Below are positions 1 to 8,830 of a DNA stretch of 64,000 bases, in pieces. How positions within the stretch are numbered: position 1 is the first letter of the stretch; every line of letters begins with the position of its first letter. A program made the position numbers and the translations under genes. Source of the DNA: Leifsonia sp. 466MF (lineage in GTDB: Bacteria; Actinomycetota; Actinomycetes; Actinomycetales; Microbacteriaceae); the NCBI RefSeq assembly GCF_900100265.1, contig NZ_LT629696.1, positions 4,077,348 through 4,141,347 of the forward strand. The letters are read 5' to 3'. Under the pieces are notes generated by a model. The model was not told the origin of the DNA and ran no database searches. It saw only the letters and a list, made by a program, of their open reading frames with translations.

Positions 1-127
1 AGATGCCGGACGTCTTGCCCGCTCCGTCGCCGCCGTCGCCGGCAGCGCCGGCCGAGCAGCCGGTGAGGGTGAGGGCCGCCGCGACAGCGGTGACGACGCC
101 GATGCGGCGCCAGGATTGAAACGACAT
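1..127 (-). CDS. Lipoprotein N-terminus, probably an ABC substrate-binding protein (partial)
   Basis: The first 42 codons of a minus-strand gene that runs off the left edge. The ATG at 127-125 follows a good ribosome site (GGAGG seven bases upstream). The visible peptide has a basic n-region (SWRRIG), a hydrophobic stretch and a lipobox LTLTGC, then a Gly/Ser/Asp-rich linker, which is typical of membrane-anchored solute-binding proteins. It is divergent from a UTRA-type GntR regulator and shares an operator-rich intergenic region with it, so that regulator probably controls it. The substrate-binding role is inferred from the lipobox and context only; no binding domain is visible. Confidence 0.7.
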   Translation of the reverse strand, partial: MSFQSWRRIGVVTAVAAALTLTGCSAGAAGDGGDGAGKTSGI

Positions 128-203
128 TGTTCTGCCTCCAGGGTTTCGCTTCTCTGCGAAACGGATCGTGTTCGGGGACTGCCAGGTGATTGCTTTCGGT
201 CAA

Positions 204-245
204 CTTGTCACGTCTAACTCATCATGACAAGCTTGTAGTGACAAG
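204..245. promoter_or_regulatory. Cluster of CTTGT/ACAAG inverted repeats in a divergent promoter
   Basis: Overlapping inverted repeats sit in an AT-richer island. CTTGTCA (204-210) faces TGACAAG (225-231), ACAAGCTTGT (227-236) is a perfect palindrome, and CTTGT-AGTG-ACAAG spans 232-245. The site lies between a minus-strand lipoprotein gene and a plus-strand GntR gene. Several half-sites at short spacing fit binding by a dimeric regulator, most simply autoregulation by the adjacent GntR protein. Binding is inferred. Confidence 0.6.
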
Positions 246-322
246 ACCTTAGACAGTAGCCTGGCGGAGTGTCAAGCGAGGCCCGAGCCGACGATGGAGC
301 CGGCCGAACGAAGGGGGATGCG

Positions 323-1075
323 ATGCCCGCCAACGCACTGAGCGACGCGCGGCTGGACCGGGAGGCGAAGGAGCCGCTCTGGCAGCAGCTCGTGGCCGTG
401 CTGCGCGACGCGATCGAAACGGGCGCACTCGCCCCCGACCAGGCCCTTCCGTCCGAGGCCGACCTGATCGACCGGTACGGGGTGTCGCGCACGGTGGTCC
501 GGGAGGCGCTGGCCGAGCTGGTGCGCCGCGGGCAGATCTACAAGATCCGCGCGAAGGGATCGTTCGTCGCGCCGCCGCGCCGCGATCTGTCCTTCATCGG
601 ATCGAACGCGGGCTCCTCGGAAGACCTCGTCGGCACCGGCCGCACGGTCGTCACGCGCATACTCTCGCTCGACGAGGGTCGGGCCGACGAACACGAGGCC
701 GCCGCCCTCCGCGTGCCGGAGGACACCCCCGTGATCCGGATGCGGCGCCTGCGCACGGTCGACGGGACGCCGTGGCTGCTGGTGCAGACGACGCTTCCCC
801 GCGACCGCTTCGCCGGGCTTCTCAAGGCCCATCTCGAGAACCGGTCGCTCTACGACCACCTGCGCCGCACGTACGGCGTCGCGCCGGCCGGTGCCGACCG
901 CTGGCTGAAGGCGATCATCCCCTCTGCGGAGGAGGCGTCGCTGCTCGAGCTGCCATCCGGCGCCCCGGCGCTCGACATCGTGTCGGTCGCCTGGGATGAG
1001 GACGGCGTGCCGTTCGAGTACTACCACGCGCTGCACCGCAGCGATGAGTCGCGCTTCTACGTCGGCGTGCGCTGA
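323..1075 (+). CDS. GntR-family regulator with UTRA ligand domain (HutC/DasR type)
   Basis: A 250-aa transcription factor. A winged helix (about residues 15-85) contains the typical GntR core, including DRYGVSRTVVREALAEL and the wing RAKGSFV. A UTRA small-molecule domain follows to the C-terminus (for example TPVIRMRRLRT, ending FEYYHALHR). UTRA proteins usually bind sugars, sugar phosphates or related metabolites. The ATG at 323 is preferred over an in-frame GTG at 269 because AAGGGGG lies five bases upstream and the conserved domain begins shortly after. The divergent lipoprotein gene and the downstream sugar importer are the likely targets. Confidence 0.9.
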   Translation: MPANALSDARLDREAKEPLWQQLVAVLRDAIETGALAPDQALPSEADLIDRYGVSRTVVREALAELVRRGQIYKIRAKGSFVAPPRRDLSFIGSNAGSSEDLVGTGRTVVTRILSLDEGRADEHEAAALRVPEDTPVIRMRRLRTVDGTPWLLVQTTLPRDRFAGLLKAHLENRSLYDHLRRTYGVAPAGADRWLKAIIPSAEEASLLELPSGAPALDIVSVAWDEDGVPFEYYHALHRSDESRFYVGVR

Positions 1076-1158
1076 TCAGCGCCCCGAGCGTCCCTTCTCT
1101 TTCTCACCTCTGACCAGCGATTCCTTTGGCGATGCCGCGCGCTTCGTTGCGCCATAAG

Positions 1159-1174
1159 CGATTATCGATTATCG
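1159..1174 (+). promoter_or_regulatory. Shared operator CGATTATCGATTATCG upstream of the sugar ABC operon
   Basis: A two-and-a-bit-fold 7-bp direct repeat (CGATTAT CGATTAT CG) lies 44 bp before the substrate-binding protein start. Its 12-mer core GATTATCGATTA (1160-1171) recurs on the minus strand at 10217-10228 and 12331-12342. In each case it lies just upstream of a gene of the same catabolic island, in the same orientation relative to that gene. The likely binder is the DeoR/LacI hybrid repressor at 12381-13493, or one of the two GntR proteins; this is inference. Confidence 0.7.
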
Positions 1175-1217
1175 TAGCGACGGCGCCACGGAGGTCGTGC
1201 GCAGGAGAGGATCAACG

Positions 1218-2477
1218 ATGATCAAGAGGCGAACACTGATCGCGGTCGGCGCGCTCGCTGCCGTCGGCCTGGGGCTGAGCGGATGCGCCACCGGGGGGTC
1301 GGGCCAGAGCGACGGGAAGCAGACCGTCAGCCTGCTCGTCAACGTCACTCCCAATCTCACCGAGGACTGGTGGAACACCCTCGTCGAGCCGTTCGAGAAG
1401 GCCCACCCCGATATCGACGTCAAGATCCAGAATCCCGGCGCGGAGGGCGTCGCCGCCGCCGTGCCGCGCCTCCTGGCAGCGGGTGAGGCGCCCGACGTCG
1501 TCGAGTCGCTGCCGCCCTCCACCGAGCTCGCCCCGGAGCTCGTCGACCTGTCGAAGTACGACTGGGCGACCAAGGCGCCGCTCGCCGAGCAGTACACCAT
1601 CGACGGCAAGTACTACATGGCCGGCATCGGCCTCCAGGTGCAGAGTCTGTGGTTCTACAACAAGGACGCCTTCGCGGCCGCGGGCATCACCGAGACCCCC
1701 ACGACCGTGGAGGAGCTCTCCGACGACCTGGCCGCGCTGAAGAAGGCCGGCTGGACGGGCATCCAGACCGGCGGCGACTGGATGTCGAGCTACGCCCTCC
1801 AGACCGTCGCGCTGCCGACGGTGGTCGCCGAGAACCACGACTGGTACCAGAAGATGAGCGACGGGAAGCTGACGTTCAGCAAGACCTACGGCGACTCGGT
1901 CCGCGAGTACGCCGACTGGATCGCCAAGGGCTACGTGAACGACGACGCGCTCGGCATCAAGTACCCCGACGCCGAGCAGAACTTCCTCGCAGGCAAGGCG
2001 GCCCTCTATCCGATGGGCAGCTGGTTCGTCGCGAGCGAGGCCGCTGCGAAGGCCCCGGCCAATATCGGGGTGTTCCGGGCGCCCGCCTTCTCCGGCACGA
2101 AGCAGCCGGCGATGGGAGCGAACATCGCGAGCCCGTACGTGATCATGAAGGAGTCGAAGCATCAGGATGCCGCGGCCGAGCTCGTGAAGTACCTGGTAAC
2201 CGACAATACGGCCATCCTCGACCAGCTGAAGGTCGACGGCAACTACCGCGCCGGCTACGACTACGAGATGGGCGACCTCGGCACGGAGCTGCTGAAGATC
2301 GTCAACGACACCCCGGACGCCGCGTACACCCCGACGGGCCAGGGCTACGGGGAGCGGACGCTGCCCACCGGCTACTCGACCGAGATCAACGCCCAGACGC
2401 AGGCGCTCCTCGGCGGGACGTCCGCCGCCGACGTGAACAAGGCGATGGACGACTGGTTCACCGCGAACGTCCACTGA
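1218..2477 (+). CDS. Sugar ABC transporter substrate-binding lipoprotein (family 1 extracellular binding protein)
   Basis: A 419-aa lipoprotein. The signal peptide ends in the lipobox LGLSGC, so the protein is tethered outside the membrane. The mature part shows the family-1 carbohydrate-binding layout: an N-lobe strand (TVSLLVNVTPN), the early EKAHPDIDVKI segment, APDVVE, the hinge segment LWFYNKDAFAAAGI and the C-terminal PMGSW motif. The ATG at 1218 follows AGGAGAGG at a good distance; an upstream in-frame GTG at 1197 has no such site. It heads an operon with MalF- and MalG-type permeases. No ATPase is encoded in the operon, so a shared MsmX/UgpC-like ATPase elsewhere is expected. The substrate is unknown; neighbours suggest an oligosaccharide or uronate-containing fragment. 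Confidence 0.92.
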   Translation: MIKRRTLIAVGALAAVGLGLSGCATGGSGQSDGKQTVSLLVNVTPNLTEDWWNTLVEPFEKAHPDIDVKIQNPGAEGVAAAVPRLLAAGEAPDVVESLPPSTELAPELVDLSKYDWATKAPLAEQYTIDGKYYMAGIGLQVQSLWFYNKDAFAAAGITETPTTVEELSDDLAALKKAGWTGIQTGGDWMSSYALQTVALPTVVAENHDWYQKMSDGKLTFSKTYGDSVREYADWIAKGYVNDDALGIKYPDAEQNFLAGKAALYPMGSWFVASEAAAKAPANIGVFRAPAFSGTKQPAMGANIASPYVIMKESKHQDAAAELVKYLVTDNTAILDQLKVDGNYRAGYDYEMGDLGTELLKIVNDTPDAAYTPTGQGYGERTLPTGYSTEINAQTQALLGGTSAADVNKAMDDWFTANVH

Positions 2478-2487
2478 GACCCGACCC

Positions 2488-3435
2488 ATGCTGACCGACA
2501 ACGTTGCGCCCACCGCCCTCCGGGAACGTGCGCGCGACGCCGGGAGCCGTCGCCCCAGCGCCCGCTGGGGCGACCGGCTCGCCGGCGTGGTGATGGCCGC
2601 CCCGGCGGTGATCGTGTTCATCGCCATGTTCATCGTGCCGATGATCCTCGCGTTCGTGCTGAGCCTGACCGACTGGAACGGGTACAGCCTCCGCTTCGAC
2701 TTCATCGGGTTCGACAACTACCGATTCGCTTTCCGCAACCCGCGGACGATCGACGCCGCCGTCTTCACCGCCGTCATCGCGGTGACCGGGACGATCCTCT
2801 GCAACGCCGTCGGGCTGGCCCTGGCCGCGCTCATCTCCGGACCCGGACGGGCCAACACGGTCCTCCGGACGATCTTCTTCTACCCGTACATCATCAGCGC
2901 GCTGATCATCGGCTTCCTCTGGTCGGCGCTGCTCTCGCCGCATGGGGCGGTCAACGGGCTGCTCGGCACGGTGGGCGTGGCCCCGGTGCCGTTCCTCACG
3001 GACCCGTCGTTCGCGAAGGCGACCGTCATCCTGACCATCGTCTGGGCGCACTTCGGGTTCAACATGATCCTCTACATCGCCGGTATCAAGTCGGTCCCGA
3101 CCGAGTTCTACGAGGCGGCGACCGTCGACGGAGCGAGCCGCTGGCAGCAGTTCCGCAGTGTCACGGTTCCGATGATCGCGCCGGTGGTCACCGTGAACCT
3201 CGTGCTCACCCTGGTCGGGCTGCTGAAGGTCTACGACGTGGTGCTCGCGCTCACGGACGGCGGCCCCGCCGCGTCCACTCAGACGATCGTCTACCAGATC
3301 CTCAAGGACTCGTTCGCCCAGTCCCGGCTCGGACTCGGCGCAGCGCAGTCGGTCGTCCTGCTGGTCATCACGGCAGCGATCGGGCTCGCGGTGACCTTCG
3401 CCCGCCGGGGTGCAGAAAGGAAGGTGACGGACTGA
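2488..3435 (+). CDS. Sugar ABC transporter permease, MalF/UgpA type
   Basis: A 315-aa inner-membrane protein with about six hydrophobic helices, beginning near residue 30 (GVVMAAPAVIVFIAMFIVP). It carries the cytoplasmic EAA loop (EAATVDGASRWQQFRSVTVP, about residues 209-228), which docks on the ATPase. The loop and the LTDGGPAAST segment are typical of carbohydrate uptake family 1 permeases. It begins 10 bp after the binding-protein gene and overlaps the next permease by one base (TGATG), which indicates translational coupling. Confidence 0.93.
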   Translation: MLTDNVAPTALRERARDAGSRRPSARWGDRLAGVVMAAPAVIVFIAMFIVPMILAFVLSLTDWNGYSLRFDFIGFDNYRFAFRNPRTIDAAVFTAVIAVTGTILCNAVGLALAALISGPGRANTVLRTIFFYPYIISALIIGFLWSALLSPHGAVNGLLGTVGVAPVPFLTDPSFAKATVILTIVWAHFGFNMILYIAGIKSVPTEFYEAATVDGASRWQQFRSVTVPMIAPVVTVNLVLTLVGLLKVYDVVLALTDGGPAASTQTIVYQILKDSFAQSRLGLGAAQSVVLLVITAAIGLAVTFARRGAERKVTD

Positions 3436-4331
3436 TGACGACATCCGTTCAGGACACCCCGACCCGCCGCCGCTCACGCCCGGCGGCCAGCGAGCGTCGC
3501 TCTCCCCTCGCGGCCCTGGTGCGCTGGATCGCTCTGGGCGCGACGGCCCTCGTGATGCTGGTGCCGCTGTACGTCCTCGTGATCAGCGCGTTCAAGCCGC
3601 AGGAGGAGATCGTCCGGCATCCGCTGGAGATCTCGCCGAGCACATTCACGCTCGAGTTCCTCTGGAACGCGATCACCAGCAGCAAGTTCAACGTCATCGC
3701 CGCCTACGGCATCACCCTGCTCTTCGTGGCGCTGGTGAACCTGTTCTGCATCCTGCTCTCAGCCCCGGTCGCGTACGTGATCGCGCGCGGGCGCCGGAAG
3801 TGGCACATGGCGCTGCTGCTGCTCTTCGTCTCCGGGCTCTTCATCCCCGGGCAGGTCACGCTGATTCCGGTCGTCTTCGTGCTGCGGGTGCTCGGGCTGA
3901 TCAACACCATCCCCGGATTCATCCTGTTCGAGACCGCCGCGACCCTGCCGGTGACGATCTTCCTGTTCAGCGCGTACCTCCGCACGGTTCCGCGGGACAT
4001 CGACGAGGCTGCTGCGCTCGACGGTGCAGGCCGCATCCGGATCTTCTGGTCGTGCATCTTCCCGATCATGCGGCCCGTGGTGGCGACCGTGGTGGTGCTC
4101 AACTCGATCGGGGTGTGGAACGACTTCGTCAGCCCACAGATCATTCTCGGCGCGGGGTCGGGCATCTACACCGTCACGACCGGCGTGTACGCGGCTGTCG
4201 GCGAGTTCTCCACGGACTACACCGTGGTGTTCCCCACGCTGCTGCTGGCGATCGCCCCGATCGTCGTCTTCTTCATCATCATGCAGCGGCACATCATCGG
4301 CGGCCTCGTCGCCGGGGCGACGAAGGGCTGA
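3435..4331 (+). CDS. Sugar ABC transporter permease, MalG/UgpE type
   Basis: A 298-aa inner-membrane protein, the second subunit of the import channel. An Arg-rich cytoplasmic N-terminus is followed by the helix ALGATALVMLVPLYVLVIS and the MalG-like AFKPQEEIVR. The EAA loop is DEAAALDGAGRIRIFWSCIF (about residues 181-200). The ATG overlaps the stop codon of the MalF-type gene. The next gene starts two bases after its stop. Confidence 0.93.
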   Translation: MTTSVQDTPTRRRSRPAASERRSPLAALVRWIALGATALVMLVPLYVLVISAFKPQEEIVRHPLEISPSTFTLEFLWNAITSSKFNVIAAYGITLLFVALVNLFCILLSAPVAYVIARGRRKWHMALLLLFVSGLFIPGQVTLIPVVFVLRVLGLINTIPGFILFETAATLPVTIFLFSAYLRTVPRDIDEAAALDGAGRIRIFWSCIFPIMRPVVATVVVLNSIGVWNDFVSPQIILGAGSGIYTVTTGVYAAVGEFSTDYTVVFPTLLLAIAPIVVFFIIMQRHIIGGLVAGATKG

Positions 4332-4333
4332 CC

Positions 4334-6277
4334 GTGGAGACCATCAGAGGGGTGCCGCTCGACTCCGTGCCGGCCTGGGCGGTGCTCGAACGCCGGCTGT
4401 TCGCCGGTATCGAGGACGGCTGGCGGCTGTTCCAGCGCCGGTACACGCGAGAGGACGGCGGAATCCGCTTCCCCGCCGTCTTCACCGATCGCGACGGCGT
4501 CGACGACCTGTACGAGCCGTTCTTCAACTGGCCCGCGTTCTACCTGCTGGGCGGCAGCGACGACGTGCTCTCCGCGGCGAAGCGGCACTGGGAAGGCGTC
4601 ACCGCGCAGCTCGAAGCGGCGGGGATGTTGACCGACGAGTACGAGAACGGCTACGACTGGTTCCACCAGGGGGAGTCGCTGCTGTTCTTCTACGGGCTGT
4701 GCGCCGCCGACCCCGGCGATGCCGCCTTCGCCCGGCGAGCCCGGCGCTTCGCCGAGCTGTACACCGATCCGGCCGCGGGCAACTACGACCCGGAGCGCAA
4801 CATCATCCGGGCTCCGCACACCGGTGCTCTCGGCGCGCGCCCCGGACTGAACGACGTCGTGCAACCGTATTCGGCGTCGTTCGGCGAGATGCGCCGCTAC
4901 GGCCTCCCGCTCGAGGACGTTCCCGGCATCGAGACCTGGGACGACCTCGTCGACCCGGCGAAGGCTCGGGCGATGGGGGAGGCCATGCAGCGCGCCGCGC
5001 GGGGCGACGTCGTCGTCAACCTCGCATCCACCGGACTCGTCGCGAACCGCTGGCTCTACGACGGAGATCCCGAGGCGGCCGCGTGGATCGACCGCTACGT
5101 CGGAGGGTGGGAGGCGCGCGCCCGTGCCAACGACGGGCTCCTCCCCGACAACGTCGCGCCCGACGGCACAGTCGGCGGCTTGCACGGAGGGCGCTGGTAC
5201 GGCGGCCACTACGGCTGGACGTGGCCGCACGGCCTCCCCTCCGTCGGCATGGCCGCCGTCGTCTCCGCCCTGAACGCCGCCCTCGTCACCGGCGACGACA
5301 GCCGGCTCGACACCGCGCGGCGCGTGCTCGACGCGGTGCTCGACCATGCCGTGGTCGCGTCGGTCGCGGAGACCCCGTACAGCCTCAAGGGCGGCTGGCT
5401 GGCGCGACTCGGTGCGGACGCCGACGAGCCCGCGCTGCTCGTGCCGCACCGCTACGGGCGCGACGGCTGGTTCGACTACGCGCCGATGCCGCTGGAGCTG
5501 CCGACGTGGCTGTGGTGGTGGTCGCGGAGCGACGCCGACCGCGCGCGACTCGACCGGGTGAGGGAGGGGCTGCCCTCCGGCCCGCAGCCGGTGAAGGCTT
5601 TCCGCGACAAGGCCGAGGCCGGACACGAAGCGCCCTGGCTCGACTATCTCGACGGACGCCTCCCGGACTACCCGGAACAGGCCCTCTCGATGGCGCTCGG
5701 GCAGGTCGCGCGCAGGATCGCCCTCATCCAGCAGGACGACAGCGACCCGGCGACGGTGCACCTCCACTTCTGGCAGCGGGTGAACCCGGTCGTCACCGAG
5801 GTGCTGACCCAGCTCGTGTCGGGCGCGCCGCAGATGCTCTACAACGGCGGGCTGCCGTTCGTCGCCGTCGACTACGAGGATGCCGACGCGGCGCGACCCG
5901 GCCTCCCCGCCGACGTGGCCGCGCTCGTCACCGGGCTCGGCCGCGACCGCATCAGCCTGGAACTCGTCAACGTCTCGCCGCTGCATACACGTCGTGTGGT
6001 CGTCCGGCCGTCCCGGTTCGGGACCTCCCGCCTCGCCGGTGTGCGCTTCCGCGAGGAACCGGGCGTCGACTACCCCGGAGCGAGCACCGCCTACGCGGCG
6101 ACCCGCGGGACCCCGGTCGACCGGCAGGTCGACACCGACGCCGACGGCGTGGAGATCGTCCTGCCTCCCGCGCACCGGCTCCAGCTCGAGCTCATCACCG
6201 CGCCATCGAACTCCCCCGCCCGCCATCGCGGTGCGGCGGCGCCCGACCGGATCGAACACACGAAGGAACGAACATGA
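4334..6277 (+). CDS. Unrecognised 647-aa cytoplasmic protein of a glycan-catabolic operon
   Basis: I do not recognise the family with certainty. No signal peptide or membrane segment is visible. The first 450 residues are mostly helical and rich in aromatics, with clustered Trp/His/Tyr/Gly such as WFHQGESLLFFYG, RWYGGHYGWTWPHGLPSVG and MPLELPTWLWWW. This suggests an (alpha/alpha) toroid as found in glycoside hydrolases and polysaccharide lyases. The last 200 residues look beta-rich and end in a typical beta-sandwich strand pattern. The GTG at 4334 lies two bases after the permease stop, and the 3' end overlaps the RraA-like gene (ATGA), so it is part of the importer operon. It probably acts on the imported sugar chain; that is inference, and the reaction is unknown. 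Confidence 0.8.
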   Translation: METIRGVPLDSVPAWAVLERRLFAGIEDGWRLFQRRYTREDGGIRFPAVFTDRDGVDDLYEPFFNWPAFYLLGGSDDVLSAAKRHWEGVTAQLEAAGMLTDEYENGYDWFHQGESLLFFYGLCAADPGDAAFARRARRFAELYTDPAAGNYDPERNIIRAPHTGALGARPGLNDVVQPYSASFGEMRRYGLPLEDVPGIETWDDLVDPAKARAMGEAMQRAARGDVVVNLASTGLVANRWLYDGDPEAAAWIDRYVGGWEARARANDGLLPDNVAPDGTVGGLHGGRWYGGHYGWTWPHGLPSVGMAAVVSALNAALVTGDDSRLDTARRVLDAVLDHAVVASVAETPYSLKGGWLARLGADADEPALLVPHRYGRDGWFDYAPMPLELPTWLWWWSRSDADRARLDRVREGLPSGPQPVKAFRDKAEAGHEAPWLDYLDGRLPDYPEQALSMALGQVARRIALIQQDDSDPATVHLHFWQRVNPVVTEVLTQLVSGAPQMLYNGGLPFVAVDYEDADAARPGLPADVAALVTGLGRDRISLELVNVSPLHTRRVVVRPSRFGTSRLAGVRFREEPGVDYPGASTAYAATRGTPVDRQVDTDADGVEIVLPPAHRLQLELITAPSNSPARHRGAAAPDRIEHTKERT

Positions 6278-7065
6278 CCGACCTCCCCGGTGCGCTCCCG
6301 CACCCCGACTTCAGCCTCCCCGTCCGCGGAGGAGCGTACCGGCGCCCCGATGCGGAGACGATCGCCGGGTTCGACACGATCACCTCGGCGACAGCCTGCG
6401 CCAAGCTGCACGGGATGGGCATCACGCGTTCGTACGTCGACGGCCCGGTGCCGCTGAATCCAGGGCAGCGGGTCGTGGGGTCCGCCATCACGCTCCAGTT
6501 CATGCCGCAGCGCGAAGATCTCGCCTCCGGTCTCGGACAGGAGTACGTCGAGCGCCACACCGCGCTCTGGGCAGTGCTGGAGCAGGTGAAGCCGGGCGAC
6601 GTGCTCGTCATCCAGGCCTACGGCAGCCGCTTCTCCGGCTGCATCGGCGACATCCTCGCCCGGTATTTCCTCCGCAAGGGCGGCGCCGGGATCGTCGTCG
6701 ACGGCCGCATCCGTGACGCCGGCCGTATCCGGGAGCTGGGGCTGCCGGTCTGGTCGACGGGTACGACCCCGCACTACGCCTCGCAGACGGAGCTGTTCCC
6801 CTGGGCGTACGACGTGCCGGTCGCGGTGGGCGGCGCCCTCTGCATGCCGGGCGATGTGGTCATCGCCGACGACGACGGGCCGGTGATCGTGCCGCAGGCG
6901 ATGTCGGGCGATGTGATCGAGGCCGCCCGCGACCACGAGGAGTGGGAGACCTTCAGTCGTCATCGTCTCGACGAGGGCGCACGGCTGAGCGACTACTACC
7001 CGCTCACGCCGGACACGCGACAGGAGTACGAGCAGTGGCGTTCCGCGCAGCCTTTGGCCCTCTGA
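6274..7065 (+). CDS. RraA-family protein (4-hydroxy-4-methyl-2-oxoglutarate aldolase-like)
   Basis: A 263-aa protein of the RraA/dimethylmenaquinone methyltransferase-like fold. The recognisable core includes the early SATACAKLHGM, the mid-domain GDVLVIQAYGS, the active-site region GAGIVVDGRIRDAGRIREL (the D-G-x-x-R-D pattern binds the metal and oxyanion in aldolase members) and VAVGGALCMPGDVVIADDDG. Members in sugar clusters often cleave 2-keto-3-deoxy acids to pyruvate and an aldehyde, which would suit the following aldose dehydrogenase/lactonase pair. The start overlaps the previous stop (ATGA) and is preceded by GAAGGA. The exact substrate is not readable from sequence. Confidence 0.85.
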   Translation: MTDLPGALPHPDFSLPVRGGAYRRPDAETIAGFDTITSATACAKLHGMGITRSYVDGPVPLNPGQRVVGSAITLQFMPQREDLASGLGQEYVERHTALWAVLEQVKPGDVLVIQAYGSRFSGCIGDILARYFLRKGGAGIVVDGRIRDAGRIRELGLPVWSTGTTPHYASQTELFPWAYDVPVAVGGALCMPGDVVIADDDGPVIVPQAMSGDVIEAARDHEEWETFSRHRLDEGARLSDYYPLTPDTRQEYEQWRSAQPLAL

Positions 7066-7976
7066 CCGCGACGCCGGGCGCCTCCCGCACCTTCGGGCTG
7101 GGCTGTGCGCCGATCGGCAACCTGTACCGGGATGTGGCCGACGAGGACGCGTCGGCGACGGTCCACGCCGCGCTCGACCACGGCATCCGGTTCTTCGACA
7201 CCGCGCCGCACTACGGCGCCGGCGCGAGCGAGCTGCGCCTGGGGAGAGCGCTGCGGGGCGTGGACAGGGACACTGTCGCGATCGCGACCAAGGTCGGCCG
7301 CCGCATCGTCGACGCTGCGGGCGCGGCGGTCCCGGTCGGCGCGACGGGCGTGGACACTGTCGGCGACCTCAGCGCGGACGGGGTCCTCCGAAGTGTCGAG
7401 GGCAGCCTGGAACGCCTCGGCACGGACCGCATCGACCTTCTCCACCTCCACGACCCTGTCGACATCGACGAGGCGCTGCGCGTCACGATCCCGGCGATGG
7501 TCGCGCTGCGGGAGGAAGGCGTGGTCCGCGCGATCGGAGCCGGGATGGTGTGGCCGGATCCGCTCACCCGGCTGGTCCGCGAGGCGGGACTCGACGTCGT
7601 GATGATCGCCGGGCGCATCACGCTGCTGGACCGAACCGCCGAGACCGAACTGCTCCCCGCAGCGGTCGAGCGCGGTGTCGGCGTCATCGCCGCCGGCGTC
7701 TTCAACTCGGGCATCCTCGCCGACCCGGCGGGAAGTCCGTTCTTCGACTACCGGGAGGCGAGCACCGAGCTGCGCGGCCGTGCGCTCCGGCTGCAGGAGG
7801 TCTGCCGGGACCATGGTGTCGCGCTCGCCGACGCGGCGGCGCGCTATCCACTGCGCCGGCCCGGCGTCGAGGGTGTCGTCATCGGAGCGCGGACGCCGGA
7901 GGAGGTCGCCGCGTTCGCGCGGGCCGAGACGACGCCGCTGCCGGAGGGTCTGTGGGCGGCGCTGGAAGCGGTGTGA
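7035..7976 (+). CDS. Aldo/keto reductase of the D-threo-aldose 1-dehydrogenase (L-fucose dehydrogenase) type
   Basis: A 313-aa NAD(P)-dependent TIM barrel. The N-terminal GLGCAPIGNLYRDV and FFDTAPHYGAG (Asp and the Tyr acid) and the Lys of IATKVGR form the AKR catalytic set. The family is typified by enzymes oxidising L-fucose, D-arabinose or L-galactose at C1 to lactones. The GTG at 7035, eight bases after AGGAG, is inside the end of the RraA gene (31-bp overlap), and the 3' end overlaps the lactonase gene by four bases. The neighbouring lactonase supports an oxidative route: sugar to lactone to acid. Confidence 0.87.
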   Translation: MAFRAAFGPLTATPGASRTFGLGCAPIGNLYRDVADEDASATVHAALDHGIRFFDTAPHYGAGASELRLGRALRGVDRDTVAIATKVGRRIVDAAGAAVPVGATGVDTVGDLSADGVLRSVEGSLERLGTDRIDLLHLHDPVDIDEALRVTIPAMVALREEGVVRAIGAGMVWPDPLTRLVREAGLDVVMIAGRITLLDRTAETELLPAAVERGVGVIAAGVFNSGILADPAGSPFFDYREASTELRGRALRLQEVCRDHGVALADAAARYPLRRPGVEGVVIGARTPEEVAAFARAETTPLPEGLWAALEAV

Positions 7977-8830
7977 GCGCGGCCGGCCATGCCGTCGACG
8001 CGCACGTCCACCTCTGGGACACGGGGCGGTTCGCCCTCGCCTGGTTCCGGCCGGAGCTCGGCCTGCCGGTCGTCGCCCGCATCGACGACCTCGCGGAGAA
8101 TGCCTGGGGCGGCGTGACGCCGGTCGGGCCGATCCGGGGCGCCATCGCTGTCCAGGCGGCCGACACCGCGGAGGAGGTGCGCTGGTTGACCGCGCTGCGG
8201 CATCCTCTCCTCACCGGGGTGGTGCTGCAGTACGACCCGGTGCTCGCGCCTGGTTCGAGGCCGCCGGCCGCCGACGGCGCCGGTACCGTCCGGGGCGTCC
8301 GCGTCGCGGTGCCCGGGCGGCGTGCGGATCTGTCGGATGTCGCCGGGCTCGATGCGCTCTGCGACGGGACCGCGGCGGCCGGCGAGGTGGTCGAGTTCCT
8401 CGTGCGGCCCGAGCAGCTCCCCGCCGTGGCGGCGCTCGCCGCACGGCATCCGACGGCGACGTTCGTGGTCTGTCACCTCGGGCTGGGTGCGGGCGATCCC
8501 GACGAGAGCTGGACCCGTGCGGTCTCCGAGGCGGCGGCCCGGCCGAATGTCGCGGCCAAGGTCTCGGGTGTCGTCACGGCTTCCGCCGCCTCGGTAGACG
8601 ACGAGGACCCGGCCGGGGATTCCGGCCGGAGACTGCGTCGTGTTCTGCAGGTCGCGGTCGACGCCTTCGGAGCGCACCGCCTGCTCTTCGGCAGCGACTG
8701 GCCGATGTCCGCTCGCATCGTTCCCTACCACCAGATCGTCGCGCGGACGGCCGCAGCACTCCCGCCGCTCGGGGCCGCGGGGGATGCGGCGTTCTGGGGC
8801 GGGACGGCGCGAGAGCTCTACCGGCTCTGA
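7973..8830 (+). CDS. Amidohydrolase-family sugar lactonase (L-fuconolactonase-like, COG3618)
   Basis: A 285-aa metal-dependent TIM barrel. Metal ligands are visible as HVH in VDAHVHLWD near the N-terminus, a central His in VVCHLGLG, and the catalytic Asp in LLFGSDWPMS near the end. The family includes L-fucono-1,5-lactonase and 4-sulfomuconolactonase. The adjacent aldose dehydrogenase favours a sugar lactone. The GTG start overlaps the previous stop (GTGA). The final residues LYRL and the stop codon form the first unit of a 16-bp tandem repeat that extends into the convergent gene. Confidence 0.85.
   Translation: MSAAGHAVDAHVHLWDTGRFALAWFRPELGLPVVARIDDLAENAWGGVTPVGPIRGAIAVQAADTAEEVRWLTALRHPLLTGVVLQYDPVLAPGSRPPAADGAGTVRGVRVAVPGRRADLSDVAGLDALCDGTAAAGEVVEFLVRPEQLPAVAALAARHPTATFVVCHLGLGAGDPDESWTRAVSEAAARPNVAAKVSGVVTASAASVDDEDPAGDSGRRLRRVLQVAVDAFGAHRLLFGSDWPMSARIVPYHQIVARTAAALPPLGAAGDAAFWGGTARELYRL

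Noticed and set aside
3800..4333. Upstream open extension of the 647-aa protein frame into the MalG-type permease gene
   Set aside because: The permease frame is clearly the coding one; a GTG two bases after its stop explains the next gene without the extension.
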